Shown: positions 5,810 through 6,477 of the stretch, one piece after another
Layout: each line of letters starts with the position of its first letter
How positions within the stretch are numbered: position 1 is the first letter of the stretch
DNA from: Candidatus Aminicenantota bacterium
Lineage (GTDB): Bacteria; Acidobacteriota; Aminicenantia; Aminicenantales; Aminicenantaceae
DNA length: 6,477 nt
Assembly: GCA_030670375.1 (NCBI GenBank)
Contig: DAOVBT010000116.1
Location: 1-6,477 of the forward strand
Reading direction: 5' to 3'
Position numbers and translations under genes: made by a program
Notes under the pieces: generated by a model
Seen by the model: the letters and a program-made list of their open reading frames with translations, nothing else
Databases searched by the model: none
What the model was told of the DNA's origin: nothing

Positions 5810-6016
5810 ATGAATAAATTAGAAAAGGGTGAATTTTCGAGTGTGGTGGAGGAGAATGGGATAAGAAAAAATAGCAATGCTCCCCTAGACTACTGCGATG
5901 TTTGTTTCATTGCATTCGGCAGTCAAGAAAAAAGGATTCAAATGGATGAAAAAATCGTTCATCCAGACTGTGCAAATAAAGCAAAATCAAAGATGAACTA
6001 CGGATCCACCAAATGA
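5810..6016 (+). CDS. Small LIM-like single zinc-site protein
   Basis: This is a 68-residue soluble protein with no signal peptide. It has one probable zinc site, C29-x2-C32-x18-H51-x2-C54, which matches the spacing of the first half of a LIM domain; the second half is absent. It has a charged N-terminal arm (1-27) and a basic C-terminus (KAKSKMNYGSTK). The start is well supported by GGAGG (5797-5801) 8 nt upstream. It follows the XRE-EIIA gene by 60 bp on the same strand without a visible terminator between them, so the two probably form an operon. A single zinc knuckle of this kind usually mediates protein or nucleic-acid contacts, and an accessory partner of the regulator is plausible but unproven. 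I do not recognise the family, and an exact function cannot be given. Confidence 0.7.
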   Translation: MNKLEKGEFSSVVEENGIRKNSNAPLDYCDVCFIAFGSQEKRIQMDEKIVHPDCANKAKSKMNYGSTK

Positions 6017-6089
6017 AGAAATTATTATAAATATTATTCCTTAAAACAATGATTTCACCTTAAAAAAAGGACTTCTAAGCTCAAAAAAT

Positions 6090-6152
6090 CAGGGTTTTCA
6101 ATAACTATCTTATTTCATTTCAACGTACTATGACAGCCAAGCAACATAAAGA
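6090..6152 (+). repeat. Imperfect direct repeat, copy B
   Basis: This second copy of the 4688-4750 sequence has about 83% identity without gaps. Here it lies in the intergenic space between the small zinc protein and the end of the receptor gene, with no gene starting after it on the plus strand. The inverted repeat seen in copy A is weakened (TTTCA instead of TGTCA). The ATGATTT at 6049-6055 also matches 4648-4654 at almost the same offset (1401), so the old duplication may have been longer, around 100 bp. The 215-bp gap 6017-6231 otherwise holds only the branched hairpin at 6154-6216. Confidence 0.65.
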
Positions 6153-6153
6153 A

Positions 6154-6216
6154 TGCGGGCTGTTGTCACCGAAAGGGATTCGATGACCATATGCAGAGAA
6201 CTCTCTCCAGCCCGCA
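6154..6216 (-). terminator. Branched inverted repeat, probable terminator or structured 3' RNA of the receptor gene
   Basis: Perfect 9-bp GC-rich arms TGCGGGCTG (6154-6162) and CAGCCCGCA (6208-6216) enclose 45 nt. Inside is a 7-bp stem GTCATCG/CGGTGAC (minus strand, 6187-6181 with 6171-6165) with a 9-nt loop, plus a small AGAG-AGTT-CTCT hairpin, giving a three-way junction. The inner stem has a G-U pair in minus-strand RNA but an A-C mismatch in plus-strand RNA, which favours the minus strand. The structure begins 15 nt after the receptor stop codon and is followed by the T-rich TTCTTTATG, so termination of the receptor transcript is the simplest role. Confidence 0.5.
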
Positions 6217-6231
6217 AAAGAGAGCTATATG

Positions 6232-6477
6232 TCAAAAGGAAAATTCAAAGCCCAAGTAAAAAGACCGGGGTTTTGCCGGCCCGTACACGTAACCTGAATC
6301 TCTGTCGACTCCCTTATCTAAATCTTCTTGATAAGAATTGAGCACGTTAAAAGCACCTAAAAATAAGGAGACGCTATAGTTTTCAGTGATGTTTATGGGT
6401 CTATGGAGCTTGAGATTCAAGACCCAAAAAGAAGGAGTTGTTTCCAGTCTGTCTTCGTCAATATATCCTGCGTAGTG
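6232..6477 (-). CDS. TonB-dependent outer-membrane receptor, C-terminal end (partial)
   Basis: The last 81 residues of a minus-strand protein run off the right edge without a start. They show the end of a TonB-dependent receptor barrel: alternating beta-strands, GYIDEDRLETTPSFWVLNLK, GAFNVLNSYQEDLD, and the common RDSGYVYGPAKPRSFYLGFEF ending, with a terminal Phe (FEFSF) as recognised by the BAM outer-membrane insertion machinery. Such receptors import siderophores, vitamins, glycans or metal complexes using TonB energy; the substrate cannot be read from this part. A TTG at 6420 is not a real start, because homologous sequence continues upstream of it to the window edge. The gene converges on the XRE-EIIA/zinc-protein unit, with the branched hairpin between them. 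Confidence 0.88.
   Translation of the reverse strand, partial: HYAGYIDEDRLETTPSFWVLNLKLHRPINITENYSVSLFLGAFNVLNSYQEDLDKGVDRDSGYVYGPAKPRSFYLGFEFSF

Noticed and set aside
6153..6341. A 62-codon plus-strand frame
   Set aside because: It overlaps the well-supported receptor C-terminus on the minus strand and the branched hairpin, has no Shine-Dalgarno, and its sequence is Arg/Lys-rich without family features.
1..6477. CRISPR array, tRNA/rRNA genes, transposase or insertion-sequence ends
   Set aside because: No regularly spaced repeats, cloverleaf, rRNA signature or transposase-like protein is seen on either strand. The 63-bp repeat is direct, not inverted, and has no mobility gene between its copies.

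Overview
The window looks like a chromosomal segment from a Gram-negative (outer-membrane) bacterium. The clearest sign is the end of a TonB-dependent receptor with a typical aromatic beta-barrel C-terminus at the right edge. Secreted proteins with signal peptides and an esterase-plus-TPR protein of a kind common in Bacteroidota-like and Acidobacteriota/Aminicenantia-like genomes fit this. The one strong promoter is a plain sigma70 type (TTGACA, 17 bp, TATATT), which argues against a typical Bacteroidota promoter system. The phylum is an inference, and I cannot fix it without a search.

Layout, left to right. (1) 1-993 (+): an AT-rich GT4-type glycosyltransferase, cut by the left edge. (2) 1103-1600 (+): a small exported protein with a staphylococcal-nuclease fold but several replaced catalytic residues. 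(3) A convergent hairpin at 1604-1640. (4) 1616-2017 (-): an unrecognised open frame without a convincing start, probably the 3' remnant of a gene. It lies in the same frame as the next gene, behind one TGA. (5) 2078-4423 (-): a 781-residue exported protein made of an esterase-like domain that has lost its nucleophile and histidine, a TPR region, and a second, apparently intact alpha/beta-hydrolase. (6) 4424-4825: a 402-bp divergent regulatory region with a palindrome, a 12-bp direct repeat at 21-bp spacing, one copy of a ~63-bp repeat, and a strong promoter with a small palindrome next to it. (7) 4826-5749 (+): a transcription factor joining an XRE helix-turn-helix to a PTS EIIA (PtsN/fructose type) domain with the phosphorylatable His. 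(8) 5810-6016 (+): a 68-residue protein with a single LIM-like CxxC...HxxC zinc site. (9) 6090-6152: a second, diverged copy of the ~63-bp repeat. (10) 6154-6216: a branched inverted repeat, best read as the terminator of the receptor gene. (11) 6232-6477 (-): the receptor C-terminus.

The most coherent unit is the cassette between the two direct repeats: promoter, XRE-EIIA regulator, small zinc protein. It is divergent from the double-hydrolase gene, which is an obvious candidate target. A working hypothesis is that a PTS-type phosphorylation signal, reporting carbon, nitrogen or energy state, controls a secreted hydrolase and perhaps nearby surface genes. No PTS partner is visible here, so the link rests on gene position only.
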